Assembly (NCBI RefSeq): GCF_022965805.1
Contig: NW_027331376.1
Span: 62,001 to 126,000 of the forward strand
Origin: Primulina eburnea
Lineage: Eukaryota > Streptophyta > Magnoliopsida > Lamiales > Gesneriaceae
Reading direction: 5' to 3'
DNA length: 64,000 bases
How positions within the stretch are numbered: the stretch's first letter is position 1; each line of letters opens with the position of its first letter. Positions 32,601 through 45,849 of this stretch are shown piece after piece. The translations under genes and the position numbers were made by a program. The notes under the pieces were generated by a model. The model searched no databases. It saw only the letters and a program-made list of their open reading frames with translations, and was not told the origin of the DNA.

Positions 32601-35600
32601 AAGGGGAGGGATTCTATTTTTGGATTACTTTATGGGCTAAACTTTACACAATAAAGTTGTAATCTACTACTTGTCATCCTCAAACGGATGGACAAACTGA
32701 AGTTGTCAATAGAACTTTGGGTACACTTTTGCGTGCTATTCTTAAAAAGAACTTGGATTGACATTTCTATGGACTTTATTTTGGGGTTGCCTAGGACTTA
32801 GAAGGGGAGGGATTCTTAAAAGAACTTGGATTGACATTTCTATGGACTTTATTTTGGGGTTGCCTAGGACTAAGAAGGGGAGGGATTATATTTTTGGATT
32901 ATTTTATGGGCTAAACTTTGCACAATAAAGTTGTAATCTACTACTTGTCATCCTCAAACGGATGGACAAACCGAAGTTGTCAATAGAACTTTGGGTACAC
33001 TTTTGCGTGCTATTCTTAAAAAGAACATGGATTGACATTTCTATGGACTTTATTTTGGGGTTTCCTAGGACTAAGAAGGGGAGGGATTCTATTTTTGGAT
33101 TACTTTATGGGCTAAACTTTGCACAATAAAGTTGTAATCTACTACTTGTCATCCTCAAACGGATGGACAAACCGAAGTTGTCAATAGAACTTTTGGGTAC
33201 ACTTTTGCGTGCTATTCTTAAAAAGAACTTGGAATGACATTTCTATGGACTTTATTTTGGGGTTGCCTAGGACTAAGAAGGGGAGAGATTCAATTTTGGA
33301 TTACTTTATGGGCTAAACTTTGCACAATAAACTTTGGGTACACTTTCGCGTGCTACTCTTAAAAGAACTTGGATTGACATTTCTATGGACTTTATTTTGG
33401 GGTTGCCTAGGACTAAGAAGGGGAGGGATTATATTTATGGATTACTTTATGGGCTAAACTTTGCACAATATTGTTGTATCTACTATAAAAAGGGGAGGGA
33501 TTATATTTATGGATTAGTTTATGGGCTAAACTTTGCACAATAAAGTTGTAATCTACTACTTGTCATCCTCAAACGGATGGACAAACTGAAGTTGTAAATA
33601 GAACTTTCGGAACAATTTTGCGTGCTATTCTTAAAAGAACTTAGATTGACATTTCTATGGACTTTATTTTGGGGTTGCCTAGGACTAAGAAGGGGAGGGA
33701 TTCTATTTTTGGACTACTTTATGGGCTAAACTTTGCACAATAAAGTTGTAATCTACTATTTGTCATCCTCAAACGGATGGACAAACTGAAGTTGTCAATA
33801 GAACTTTGGGTACACTTTTGCGTGCTATTCTTAAAAAGATCTTGGATTGACATTTCTATGGACTTTATTTTTGGGTTGCCTAGGACTAAGAAGGGGAGGG
33901 ATTCTTAAAAGAACTTGGATTGACATTTCTATGGACTTTATTTTGGGGTTGCCTAGGACTAAGAAGGGGAGGGTTTATATTTTGGATTACTTTATGGGCT
34001 AAACTTTGCACAATAAAGTTGTAATCTACTACTTGTCATCCTCAAACAGATGGACAAACTGAAGTTGTCAATAGAACTTTTGGTTACACTTTTGCGTGCT
34101 ATTCTAAAAAAGAACTTGGAATGACATTTCTATGTACTTTATTTTGGGGTTGCATAGAACTAAGAAGGGGAAGGATTCTATTTTTGGATTACTTTATGGG
34201 CTAAACTTTCCACAATAAACTTTGGGTACACTTTCGCGTGGTATTCTTAAAAGAACTTGGATTGACATTTCTATGGACTTTATTTGGGGTTGCCTAGGAC
34301 TAAGAAGGGGAGGGATTCTATTTATGGATTACTTTATGGGCTAAACTTTGCACAATAAAGTTGTAATCTACTACTTGTCATCCTCAAACGGATGGACAAA
34401 CTGAAGTTGTAAATAGAACTTTGGGAACACTTTTGCGTGCTATTCTTAAAAGAACTTGGTTTGACATTTCTATGGACTTTATTTTGGGGTTGCCTAGGAC
34501 TAAGAAGGGGAGGGATTCTATTTATGGATTACTTTATGGGCTAAACTTTGCACAATAAAGTTGTAATCTACTACTTGTCATCCTCAAACGGATGGACAAA
34601 CTGAAGTTGTAAAAAAAACTTTGGGAACACTTTTGCGTGCTATTCTTAAAAAGAACTTGGATTGACATTTCTATGGACTTTATTTTGGGTTGCCTTGGAC
34701 TAAGAAGGGGAGAGATTATATTTATGGATTACTTTATGGGCTAAACTTTGCACAATAAAGTTGTAATCTACTACTTGTCATCCTCAAACGGATGGACAAA
34801 CTGAAGTTTGTCAATAGAACTTTGGGTACGCTTTTGCGTGCTGCTATTCTTAAAAAGAACTTGGATTGACATTTCTATGGACTTTATTTTACTTTGGGAA
34901 CACTTTTGCGTGCTATTCTTAAAAGAACTTGGATTGACATTTCTATGGACTTTATTTTGGGGTTGCCTAGGACTAAGAAGGGGTGGGATTCTATTTATGG
35001 ATTACTTTATAGGCTAAACTTTGCACAATAAAGTTGTAATCTACTACTTGTCATCCTCAAACGGATGGACAAACTGAAGTTGTAAATAGAACTTTGGGAA
35101 CACTTTTGCGTGCTATTCTTAAAAAGAACTTGGATTGATATTTTTATGGACTTTATTTTGGGGCTGCCTATAGACTAAGAAGGGAAGGGATTCTATTTTT
35201 GGATTACTTTATGGGCTAAACTTTGCACAATATTGTTGTAATCTACTACTTGTCATCCTCAAACGGATGGACAAACTGAAGTTGTCAATAGAACTTTGGG
35301 TACACTTTTGCGTGCTATTCTTAAAAAGAACATGGATTGACATATCTATGGACTTTATTTTGGGGTTGCCTAGGACTAAGAAGGGGAGGGATTCTATTTT
35401 GGATTACTTTATGGGCTAAACTTTGCACAATAAAGTTGTAATCTACTACTTGTCATCCTCAAACGGATGGACAAACTGAAGTTGTCAATAGAACTTTTGG
35501 GTACACTTTTGCGTGCTATTCTTAAAAAGAACTTGGAATGACATTTCTATGGACTTTATTTTGGGGTTTCCTAGGACTAAGAAGGGGAGGGATTCTATTT

Positions 35601-36920
35601 TTGGATTACTTTATGGGCTAAACTTTGCACAATAAACTTTGGGTACACTTTCGCGTGCTATTCTTAAAAGAACTTGGATTGACATTTCTATGGACTTTAT
35701 TTTGGGGTTGTCTAGGACCAAGAAGGGGAAGGAATTATATTTATGGATTACTTTATGGGCTATACTTTGCACAATATTGTTGTAATCTACCACTTGTCAT
35801 CCTCAAAACGGATGGACAAACTGAAGTTGTAAATAGAACTTTGGGAACACTTTTGCGTGCTATTCTTAAAAGAACTTGGATTGACATTTCTATGGACTTT
35901 ATTTTGGGGTTGCCTAGGACTAAGAAGGGGAGGGATTCAATTTATGGATTACTTTATGGGCTAAACTTTGCACAATAAAGTTGTAATCTACTACTTGTCA
36001 TCCTCAAACGGATGGACAAACTGAAGTTGTAATAGGACTTTGGGAACACTTTTGCGTGCTATTCTTAAAAGAACTTGGATTGACATTTCTATGGACTTTA
36101 TTTTGGGGTTGCCTAGGACTAAGAAGGGAAGGGATTCTATTTTTGGATTACTTTACGGGCTAAACTTTGCTCCATATTTTGTAATCTACTACTTGTCATC
36201 CTCAAACGGATGGACAAACTGAAGTTGTCAATAGAACTTTAGTACACTTTTGCGTGCTATTCTTAAAAAGAACATGGATTGACATTTCTATGGACTTTAT
36301 TTTGGGGTTGCCTAGGACTAAGAAGGGGAGGGATTCTATTTATGGATTACTTTATGGGCTTAACTTTGCACAATAAAGTTGTAATCTACTACTTGTCATC
36401 CTCAACGGATGGACAAACTGAAGTTCTCAATAGAACTTTGGGTCCACTTTTGCGTGCTATTCTTAAAAAGAACTTGGATTGACATTTCTATGGACTTTAT
36501 TTTGGGTTGCCTAGGACTTAGAAGGGGAGGGATTCTTAAAAGAACTTGGATTGACACTTTCTATGGACTTATTTTGGGGTTTGCCTAGGATTAAGAAGGG
36601 GAGGGATTATATTTTTGGATTACTTTATGGGCTAAACTTTGCACAATAAAGTTGTAATCTACTACTTGTCATCCTCAAACGGATGGACAAACCGAAGTTG
36701 TCAATAGAACTTTGGGTACACTTTTGCGTGCTATTCTTAAAAAGAACATGGATTGACATTTCTATGGACTTTATTTTGGGGTTTCCTAGGACTAAGAAGG
36801 GGAGGGATTCTATTTTTGGATTACTTTATGGGCTAAACTTTGCACAATAAAGTTGTAATCTACTACTTGTCATCCTCAAACGGATGGACAAACTGAAGTT
36901 GTCAATAGAACTTTGGGTAC
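29690..36920 (+). repeat. 7.2-kb super-repeat, unit 1
   Basis: Matches 36925-44150 with an offset of about 7.23 kb, judged by marker variants in the same order. Examples: AAGAACCTGGATTGACATA near 29709 and 36943, CAATAAACTTTGGGTACAC near 30012 and 37246, TTTGCTCCATATAG near 30549 and 37781, and CTACTATAAAAAGGG near 33481 and 40722. It contains two of the approximately 1.9- and 3.7-kb sub-periods. Confidence 0.75.
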
Positions 36921-36924
36921 ACTT

Positions 36925-39900
36925 TTGCGTGCTATTCTAAAAAGAACCTGGATTGACATATCTATGGACTTTATTTTGGGGTTGCCTAGGACTAAGAAGG
37001 GGAGGGATTCTATTTTTGGATTACTTTATGGCTAAACTTTGCACAATAAAGTTGGTAATCTACTACTTGTCATCCTCAAACGGATGGACAAACTGAAGTT
37101 GTCAATAGAACTTTTGGGTACACTTTTGCGTGCTATTCTTAAAAAGAACTTGGAATGACATTTCTATGGAACTTTATTTTGGGGTTTCCTAGGACTAAGA
37201 AGGGGAGGGATTCTATTTGGATTACTTTATGGGCTAAACTTTGCACAATAAACTTTGGGTACACTTTCGCGTGCTATTCTTAAAAGACTTGGATTGACAT
37301 TTCTTTGGACTTTATTTTGGGGTTGTCTAGGACTAAGAAGGGGAGGGATTATATTTATGGATTACTTTATGGGCTAAACTTTGCACAATATTGTTGTAAT
37401 CTACCACTTGTCGTCCTCAAACGGATGGACAAACTGAAGTTGTAAATAGAACTTTGGGAACACTTTTGCGTGCTATTCTTAAAAGAACTTGGATTGACAT
37501 TTCTATGGACTTTATTTTGGGGTTGCCTAGGACTAAGAAGGGGAGGGATTCAATTTATGGATTACTTTATGGGCTAAACTTTGCACAATAAAGTTGTAAT
37601 CTACTACTTGTCATCCTCAAACGGATGGACAAACTGAAGTTGTAAATAGGACTTTGGGAACACTTTTGCGTGCTATTCTTAAAAAGAACTTGGATTGACA
37701 TTTCTATGGACTTTATTTTGGGGTTGCCTAGGACTAAGAAGGGAGGGATTCTATTTTTGGATTACTTTACGGGCTAAACTTTGCTCCATATAGTTGTAAT
37801 CTACTACTTTTCATCCTCAAACGGATGGACAAACTGAAGTTGTCAATAGAACTTTGGGTACACTTTTGCGTGCTATTCTTAAAAGAACATGGATTGACAT
37901 TTCTATGGACTTTATTTTGGGGTTGCCTAGGACTAAGAAGGGGAGGGATTCTATTTTGGATTACTTTATGGGCTAAACTTTGCACAATAAAGTTGTAATC
38001 TACTACTTGTCATCCTCAAACGGATGGACAAACTGAAGTTGTCAATAGAACTTTGGGTACACTTTTGCGTGCTATTCTTAAAAGAACTTTGATTGACATT
38101 TCTATGGACTTTATTTTGGGGTTGCCTAGGACTTTAGAAGGGGAGGGATTCTTAAAAGAACTTGGATTGACATTTCTATGGACTTTATTTTGGGGTTGCC
38201 TAGGACTAAGAAGGGGAGGGATTATATTTTTGGATTACTTTATGGCTAAACTTTGCACAATTAAAGTTGTAATCTACTACTTGTCATCCTCAAACGGATG
38301 GACAACCGAAGTTGTCCAATAGAACTTGGGTACACTTTTGCGTGCTATTCTTAAAAAGAACATGGATTGACATTTCTATGGACTTTATTTGGGGGTTTCC
38401 TAGGACTAAGAAGGGGAGGGATTCTATTTTTGGGATTACTTTATGGGCTAAACTTTGCACAATAAAGTTGTAATGCTACTACTTGTCATCTCAAACGGAA
38501 TGGACAACTGAAGTTGTCAATCGAACTTTGGGTACACTTTGCGTGCTATTCTTAAAAAGAACTTGGATGACATTTCTATGGACTTATTTTGGGGTTGCCT
38601 AGGACTTAGAAGGGGAGGGATTCTTAAAAGAACTTGGATTGACATTTCTATGGACTTTATTTTGGGGTTGCCTAGGACTAAGAAGGGGAAGGATTATATT
38701 TTTGGATTACTTTATGGGCTAAAACTTTGCACAAATAAAGTTGTATCTACTCTTGTCATCCTCAAACGGATGGACAAAACCGAAGTTGTCAATAGAACTT
38801 TGGGTACAACTTTTGCTGCTATTCTAAAAAGACATGGATTGACATTTCTATGGACTTTATTTGGGGTTGCCTAGGACTAAGAAGGGGAGGGATTCTATTT
38901 TGGATTACTTTATGGGCTAACTTTGCACAATAAAGTTGTAATCTACTACTTGTCATCCTCAAACGGATGGACCAAACTGAAGTTGTCAATAGAACTTTTG
39001 GGTACACTTTTGCGTGCTATTCTTAAAAAGAACTTGGAATGACATTTCTATGGACTTTATTTGGGGTTCCTAGGACTAAGAAAGGGAGGGATTCTATTTT
39101 GGATTACTTTATGGGCTAAACTTTGCCACAATAAACTTTGGGTACACTTTCGCGTGCTATTCTTAAAAGAACTTGGATTGAACATTTCTATGGACTTTAT
39201 TTTGGGGTTGTTCTAGGACTAAGAAGGGGGATGGGATTATATTTATGGATTACTTATGGGCTAAACTTTGCACAATATTGTTGTAATCTACCACTTGTCA
39301 TCCTCAAACGGATGGACAAACTGAAGTTGTAAATAGAACTTGGGAACACTTTTCCGTGCTATTCTTAAAAGAACTTGGATTGACATTTCTATGGACTTTA
39401 TTTTGGGGTTGCCTAGGACTAAGAAGGGGGAGGGATTCAATTTATGGATTACTTTATGGGCTAAAACTTTAGCACAATAAAGTTGTAATCTACTACTTGT
39501 CATCCTCAAACGGATGGACAAACTGAAGTTGTAAATAGGACTTTGGGAACACTTTTGCGTGCCTATTCTTAAAAAGACTTGGATTGACATTTCTATGGAC
39601 TTTATTTTGGGGTTGCCTAGGACTAAGAAGGGGAAGGGATTCTATTTATGGATTACTTTACGGGCTAAACTTTGCTCCAATATAGTTGTAATCTACTACT
39701 TGTCATCCTCAAACGGATGTACAAACTGAAGTTGTCAATAGAACTTTGGGTACACTTTGCGTGCTATTCTTAAAAGAACATGGATTGACATTTCTATGGA
39801 CTTTATTTTGGGGTTGCCTAGGACTAAGAAGGGGAGGGATTTCTATTTTATGGATTACTTTATGGGCTAAACTTTCACAATAAAGTTGTAATCTACTACT

Positions 39901-42900
39901 TGTCATCCTCAAACGGATGGACAAACTGAAGTTGTCAATAGAACTTTGGGTACACTTTTGCGTGTGCTATTCTTAAAAAAGAACTTGGATTGACATTTCT
40001 ATGGACTTTACTTTTGGGGTTTGCCTAGGACTTAGAAGGGGAGGGATTCTTAAAAGAAACTTGGATTGACATTTCTATGGACTTTATTTTGGGGTTGCCT
40101 AGGACTACTAAGAAGGGGAGGGATTATATTTTTGGATTATTTTATGGGCTAAACTTTTGCAACAATAAAGTTGTAATCTAATACTTGTCATCCTCAAACG
40201 GATGGACAAACCGAGTTGTCAATAGAACTTTGGTCACTTTTGCGTGCTATTCTAAAAAGAACATGGATTGACATTTTCTATGGACTTTATTTTGGGGTTT
40301 CCTAGGACTAAGAAGGGGAGGGATTCTATTTTTGGATTACTTTATGGGCTAAACTTTGCACAATAAAGTTGTAATCTACTACTTGTCATCCTCAAACGGA
40401 TGGGACAAACCGAAGTTGTCAATAGAACTTTTGGGTTACACTTTTGCGTGCTATCTTAAAAAGAACTTGGAATGACATTTCTATGGACTTTATTTTGGGG
40501 TGCCTAGGACTAAGAAGGGAGGAGAGATTCTATTTTTGGATTACTTTATGGGCTAAACTTTGCACAATAAACTTTGGGTACACTTTCGCGTGCTATTCTT
40601 AAAAGAAACTTGGATTGACATTTCTATGGACTTATTTTGGGGTTTGCCTAGGACTAAGAAGGGGAGGGATTATATTTTATGGATTACTTTATGGGCTAAA
40701 CTTTGCACAATATTGTTGTATCTACTATAAAAAGGGAGGGATTATATTTATGGATTAGTTATGGGCTAAACTTTGCACAATAAAGTTGTAATATCTACTT
40801 GTCATCCTCAACGGATGGACAAACTGAAGTTGTAATAGAACTTTCGGAACAATTTGCGTGCTATTCTTAAAAGAACTTAGATTGACATTTCTATGGACTT
40901 TATTTTGGGGTTGCCTAGGACTAAGAAGGGGAGGGATTCTATTTTTGGACTACTTTATGGGCTAAACTTTGCACAATAAAGTTGTAATCTACTATTTGTC
41001 ATCCTCAAACGGATGGACAAACTGAAGTTGTCAATAGAACTTTGGGTACACTTTGCGTGCTATTCTTAAAAAGATCTTGGATTGACATTTCTATGGACTT
41101 TATTTTTGGGTTGCCTAGGACTAAGAAGGGGAGGGATTCTTAAAAGAACTTGGATTGACATTTCTATGGACTTTATTTTGGGGTTGCCTAGGACTAAGAA
41201 GGGGAGGGATTATATTTTGGATTACTTTATGGGCTAAACTTTGCACAATAAAGTTGTAATCTACTACTTGTCATCCTCAAACAGATGGACAAACTGAAGT
41301 TGTCAATAGAACTTTTGGGTACACTTTTGCGTGCTATTCTAAAAAAGAACTTGGAATGACATTTCTATGTACTTTATTTTGGGGTGCATAGAACTAAGAA
41401 GGGGAAGGATTCTATTTTTGGATTACTTTATGGGCTAAACTTTCCACAATAAACTTTGGGTACACTTTCGCGTGGTATTCTTAAAGAACTTGGATTGACA
41501 TTTCTATGGACTTTATTTTGGGGTTGCCTAGGACTAAGAAGGGGAGGGATTCTATTTATGGATTACTTTATGTGCTAAACTTTGCACAATAAAGTTGTAA
41601 TCTACTACTTGTCATCCTCAAACGGATGGACAAACTGAAGTTGTAAATAGAACTTTGGGAACACTTTTGCGTGCTATTCTTAAAAGAACTTGGTTTGACA
41701 TTTCTATGGACTTTATTTTGGGGTTGCCTAGGACTAAGAAGGGGAGGGATTCTATTTATGGATTACTTTATGGGCTAAACTTTGCACAATAAAGTTGTAA
41801 TCTACTACTTGTCATCCTCAAACGGATGGACAAACTGAAGTTGTAAAAAAAACTTTGGGAACACTTTTGCGTGCTATTCTTAAAAGAACTTGGATTGACA
41901 TTTCTATGGACTTTATTTTGGGGTTGCCTAGGACTAAGAAGGGGAGGGATTCTATTTATGGATTACTTTATGGGCTAAACTTTGCACAATAAAGTTGTAA
42001 TCTACTACTTGTCATCCTCAAACGGATGGACAAACTGAAGTTGTAAATAGAACTTTGGGAACACTTTTGCGTGCTATTCTTAAAAGAACTTGGATTGACA
42101 TTTCTATGGACTTTATTTTGGGGTTGCCTAGGACTAAGAAGGGGAGGGATTCTATTTATGGATTACTTTATGGGCTAAACTTTGCACAATAAAGTTGTAA
42201 TCTACTACTTGTCATCCTCAAACGGATGGACAAACTGAAGTTGTAAATAGAACTTTGAGAACACTTTTGCGTGCTATTCTTAAAAGAACTTGGATTGACA
42301 TTTCTATGGACTTTATTTTGGGGTTGCCTAGGACTAAGAAGGGGAGGGATTCTATTTATGGATTACTTTATGGGCTAAACTTTGCACAATAAGTTGTAAT
42401 CTACTACTTGTCATCCTCAAACGGATGGACAAACTGAAGTTGTAAATAGAACTTTGGGAACACTTTTGCGTGCTATTCTTAAAAGAACATTGGATTGACA
42501 TTTCTATGGACTTTATTTTGGGGTTGCCTAGGACTAAGAAGGGGAGGGATTCTATTTATGGATTACTTTATGGGCTAAACTTTGCACAATAAAGTTGTAA
42601 TCTACTACTTGTCATCCTCAAACGGATGGACAAACTGAAGTTGTAAATAGAACTTTGGGAACACTTTTGCGTGCTATTCTTAAAAGAACTTGGATTGACA
42701 TTTCTATGGACTTTATTTTGGGGTTGCCTAGGACTAAGAAGGGGAGGGATTCTATTTATGGATTACTTTATGGGCTAAACTTTGCACAATAACTTTGGGT
42801 ACACTTTCGCGTGCTATTCTAAAAGAACTTGGATTGACATTTCTATGGACTTTATTTGGGGTGTCTAGGACCAAGAAGGGGAGGAATTAATATTATGGAT

Positions 42901-44150
42901 TACTTTATGGGCTATACTGTTGCACAATATTGTGTAATCTACCACTTGTCATCCTCAAACGGATGGACAAACTGAAGTTTGTAAATAGAACTTTGGGAAC
43001 ACTTTTGCGTGCTATTCTTAAAAGAACTTGGATTGACCATTTCTATGGACTTTATTTTGGGGGTTGCCTAGGACTAAGAAGGGGAGGGATTCAATTTATG
43101 GATTACTTTATGGGCTAAACTTTGCACAATAAGTTGTAATCTACTACTTGTCATCCCAAACGGATGGACAAACTGAAGTTGTAAATAGGACTTTGGGAAC
43201 ACTTTTGCGTGCTATTCTTAAAAAGAACTTGGATTGACATTTCTATGGACTTTATTTTGGGGTTGCCTAGGACTAAGAAGGGAAGGGATTCTATTTTTGG
43301 ATTACTTTACGGGCTAAACTTTGCTCAATATTTGTAATCTACTACTTTTCATCCTCAAACGGATGGACAAACTGAAGTTGTCAATAGAACTTTAAGTACA
43401 CTTTTGCGTGCTTATTCTTAAAAGACATGATTGACATTTCTATGGACTTTATTTTGGGGTTGCCTAGGACTAAGAAGGGGAGGGATTCTATTTTTGGATT
43501 ACTTTATGGGCTTAACTTTGCACAATAAAGTTGTAATCTACTACTTGTCATCCTCAAACGGATGGACAAACTGAAGTTCTCAATAGAACCTTTGGGTACA
43601 CTTTTGCGTGCTATTCTTAAAAAGAACTTGGATTGACATTTCTATGGACTTTATTTTGGGGTGCCTAGGACTTAGAAGGGGAGGGATTCTTAAAAGAACT
43701 TGGATTGACATTTCTATGGACTTTATTTTGGGGTTGCCTAGGATTAAGAAGGGGAGGGATTATATTTTTGGATTACTTTATGGGCTAAACTTTGCACAAT
43801 AAAGTTGTAATCTACTACTTGTCATCCTCAAACGGATGGACAAACTGAAGTTGTAAATAGAACTTTGGGAACACTTTTGCGTGCTATTCTTAAAAGAACT
43901 TGGATTGACATTTCTATGGACTTTATTTTGGGGTTGCCTAGGACTAAGAAGGGGAGGGATTCTATTTATGGATTACTTTATGGGCTAAACTTTGCACAAT
44001 AAAGTTGTAATCTACTACTTGTCATCCTCAAACGGATGGACAAACTGAAGTTGTAAATAGAACTTTGGGAACACTTTTGCGTGCTATTCTTAAAAGAACT
44101 TGGATTGACATTTCTATGGACTTTATTTTGGGGTTGCCTAGGACTAAGAA
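36925..44150 (+). repeat. 7.2-kb super-repeat, unit 2 (indel-rich)
   Basis: Second copy of 29690-36920, with many one-base gains and losses (for example 38461-38570 and 39181-39240). Part of the copy between about 41455 and 42790 is replaced by uniform 200-bp monomers. The end point is approximate. Confidence 0.65.
41455..42790 (+). repeat. Homogeneous 200-bp monomer tract 1
   Basis: About six consecutive monomers of one type (CTTAAAAGAAC form, GGGATTCTATTTATGG) with only scattered changes. They replace the mixed monomer order found at the same place in super-repeat unit 1 (34214-35631), which has the TTTATTTTACTTTGGGAAC variant. Confidence 0.75.
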
Positions 44151-44870
44151 GGGGAGGGATTCTATTTATGGATTACTTTATGGGCTAAACTTTGCACAAT
44201 AAAGTTGTAATCTACTACTTGTCATCCTCAAACGGATGGACAAACTGAAGTTGTAAATAGAACTTTGGGAACACTTTTGCGTGCTATTCTTAAAAGAACT
44301 TGGATTGACATTTCTATGGACTTTATTTTGGGGTTGCCTAGGACTAAGAAGGGGAGGGATTCTATTTATGGATTACTTTATGGGCTAAACTTTGCACAAT
44401 AAAGTTGTAATCTACTACTTGTCATCCTCAAACGGATGGACAAACTGAAGTTGTAAATAGAACTTTGGGAACACTTTTGCGTGCTATTCTTAAAAGAACT
44501 TGGATTGACATTTCTATGGACTTTATTTTGGGGTTGCCTAGGACTAAGAAGGGGAGGGATTCTATTTATGGATTACTTTATGGGCTAAACTTTGCACAAT
44601 AAAGTTGTAATCTACTACTTGTCATCCTCAAACGGATGGACAAACTGAAGTTGTAAATAGAACTTTGGGAACACTTTTGCGTGCTATTCTTAAAAGAACT
44701 TGGATTGACATTTCTATGGACTTTATTTTGGGGTTGCCTAGGACTAAGAAGGGGAGGGATTCTATTTATGGATTACTTTATGGGCTAAACTTTGCACAAT
44801 AAAGTTGTAATCTACTACTTGTCATCCTCAAACGGATGGACAAACTGAAGTTGTAAATAGACTTTGGGAA
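43800..44870 (+). repeat. Homogeneous 200-bp monomer tract 2
   Basis: Five consecutive monomers of exactly 200 bp that appear identical; the phrase AACTTTGGGAACAC recurs at 43861, 44061, 44261, 44461 and 44661. One such monomer is 43861-44060. Confidence 0.85.
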
Positions 44871-45849
44871 CACTTTTGCGTGCTTATTTCTTAAAGAACT
44901 TGGATTGACATTTCTATGGACTTTATTTTGGGGGTTGCCTAGGACTAAGAAGGAAGGATTCTATTTTTGGATTACTTTACGGGCTTCTAAACTTTGCTCC
45001 ATATAGTTGTAATCTACTACTTTTCATCCTCAAACGGATGGACAAACTGAAGTTGTCAATAGACTTTGGGTAAACTTTTGCGTTGCTATTCTTAAAAGAA
45101 CATGGATTGACATTTCTATGGACTTTATTTTGGGGTTGCCTAGGACTAAGAAGGGGAGGGATTCTATTTTTGGATTACTTTATGTGCTAAACTTTGCACA
45201 ATACAGTTGTAATCCTACTCTTGTCATCCTCAAACGGATGGACACAACTGAAGTTGTCAATAGAACTTTGGACACTTTTGCGTTGCTATCTTAAAAAGAA
45301 CTTTGATTGACATTTCTATGGACTTTATTTTGGGGTGCCTCGACTGACTTAGAGGGGAGGGATTCTTAAAAGAACTTGGATTGACATTTCTATGACTTTA
45401 TTTTGGGGTTGCCTAGGACTAAGAAGGGGAGGGATTATATTTTTGGATTACTTTATGGGCTAAACTTTGCACAATAAAGTTGTAATCTACTACTTGTCAT
45501 TCCTCAAACGGATGGACAAACCGAAGAGTTGTCAATAGAACTTTGGGTACACTTTTGCGTGCTATTCTTAAAAAGAACATGGATTGACATTTCTATGGAC
45601 TTTATTTTGGGGTTTCCTAGGACTAAGAAGGGGAGGGATTCTATTTTTGGATTACTTTATGGGCTAAACTTTGCACAATAAAGTTGTAATCTACTACTTG
45701 TCATCCTCAAACGGATGGACAAACTGAAGTTGTCAATAGAACTTTGGGTACACTTTTGCGTGCTATTCTTAAAAAGAACTTGGATTGACATTTCTAACTT
45801 TATTTTGGGGTTGCCTAGGACTTAGAAGGGGAGGGATTCTTAAAAGAAC

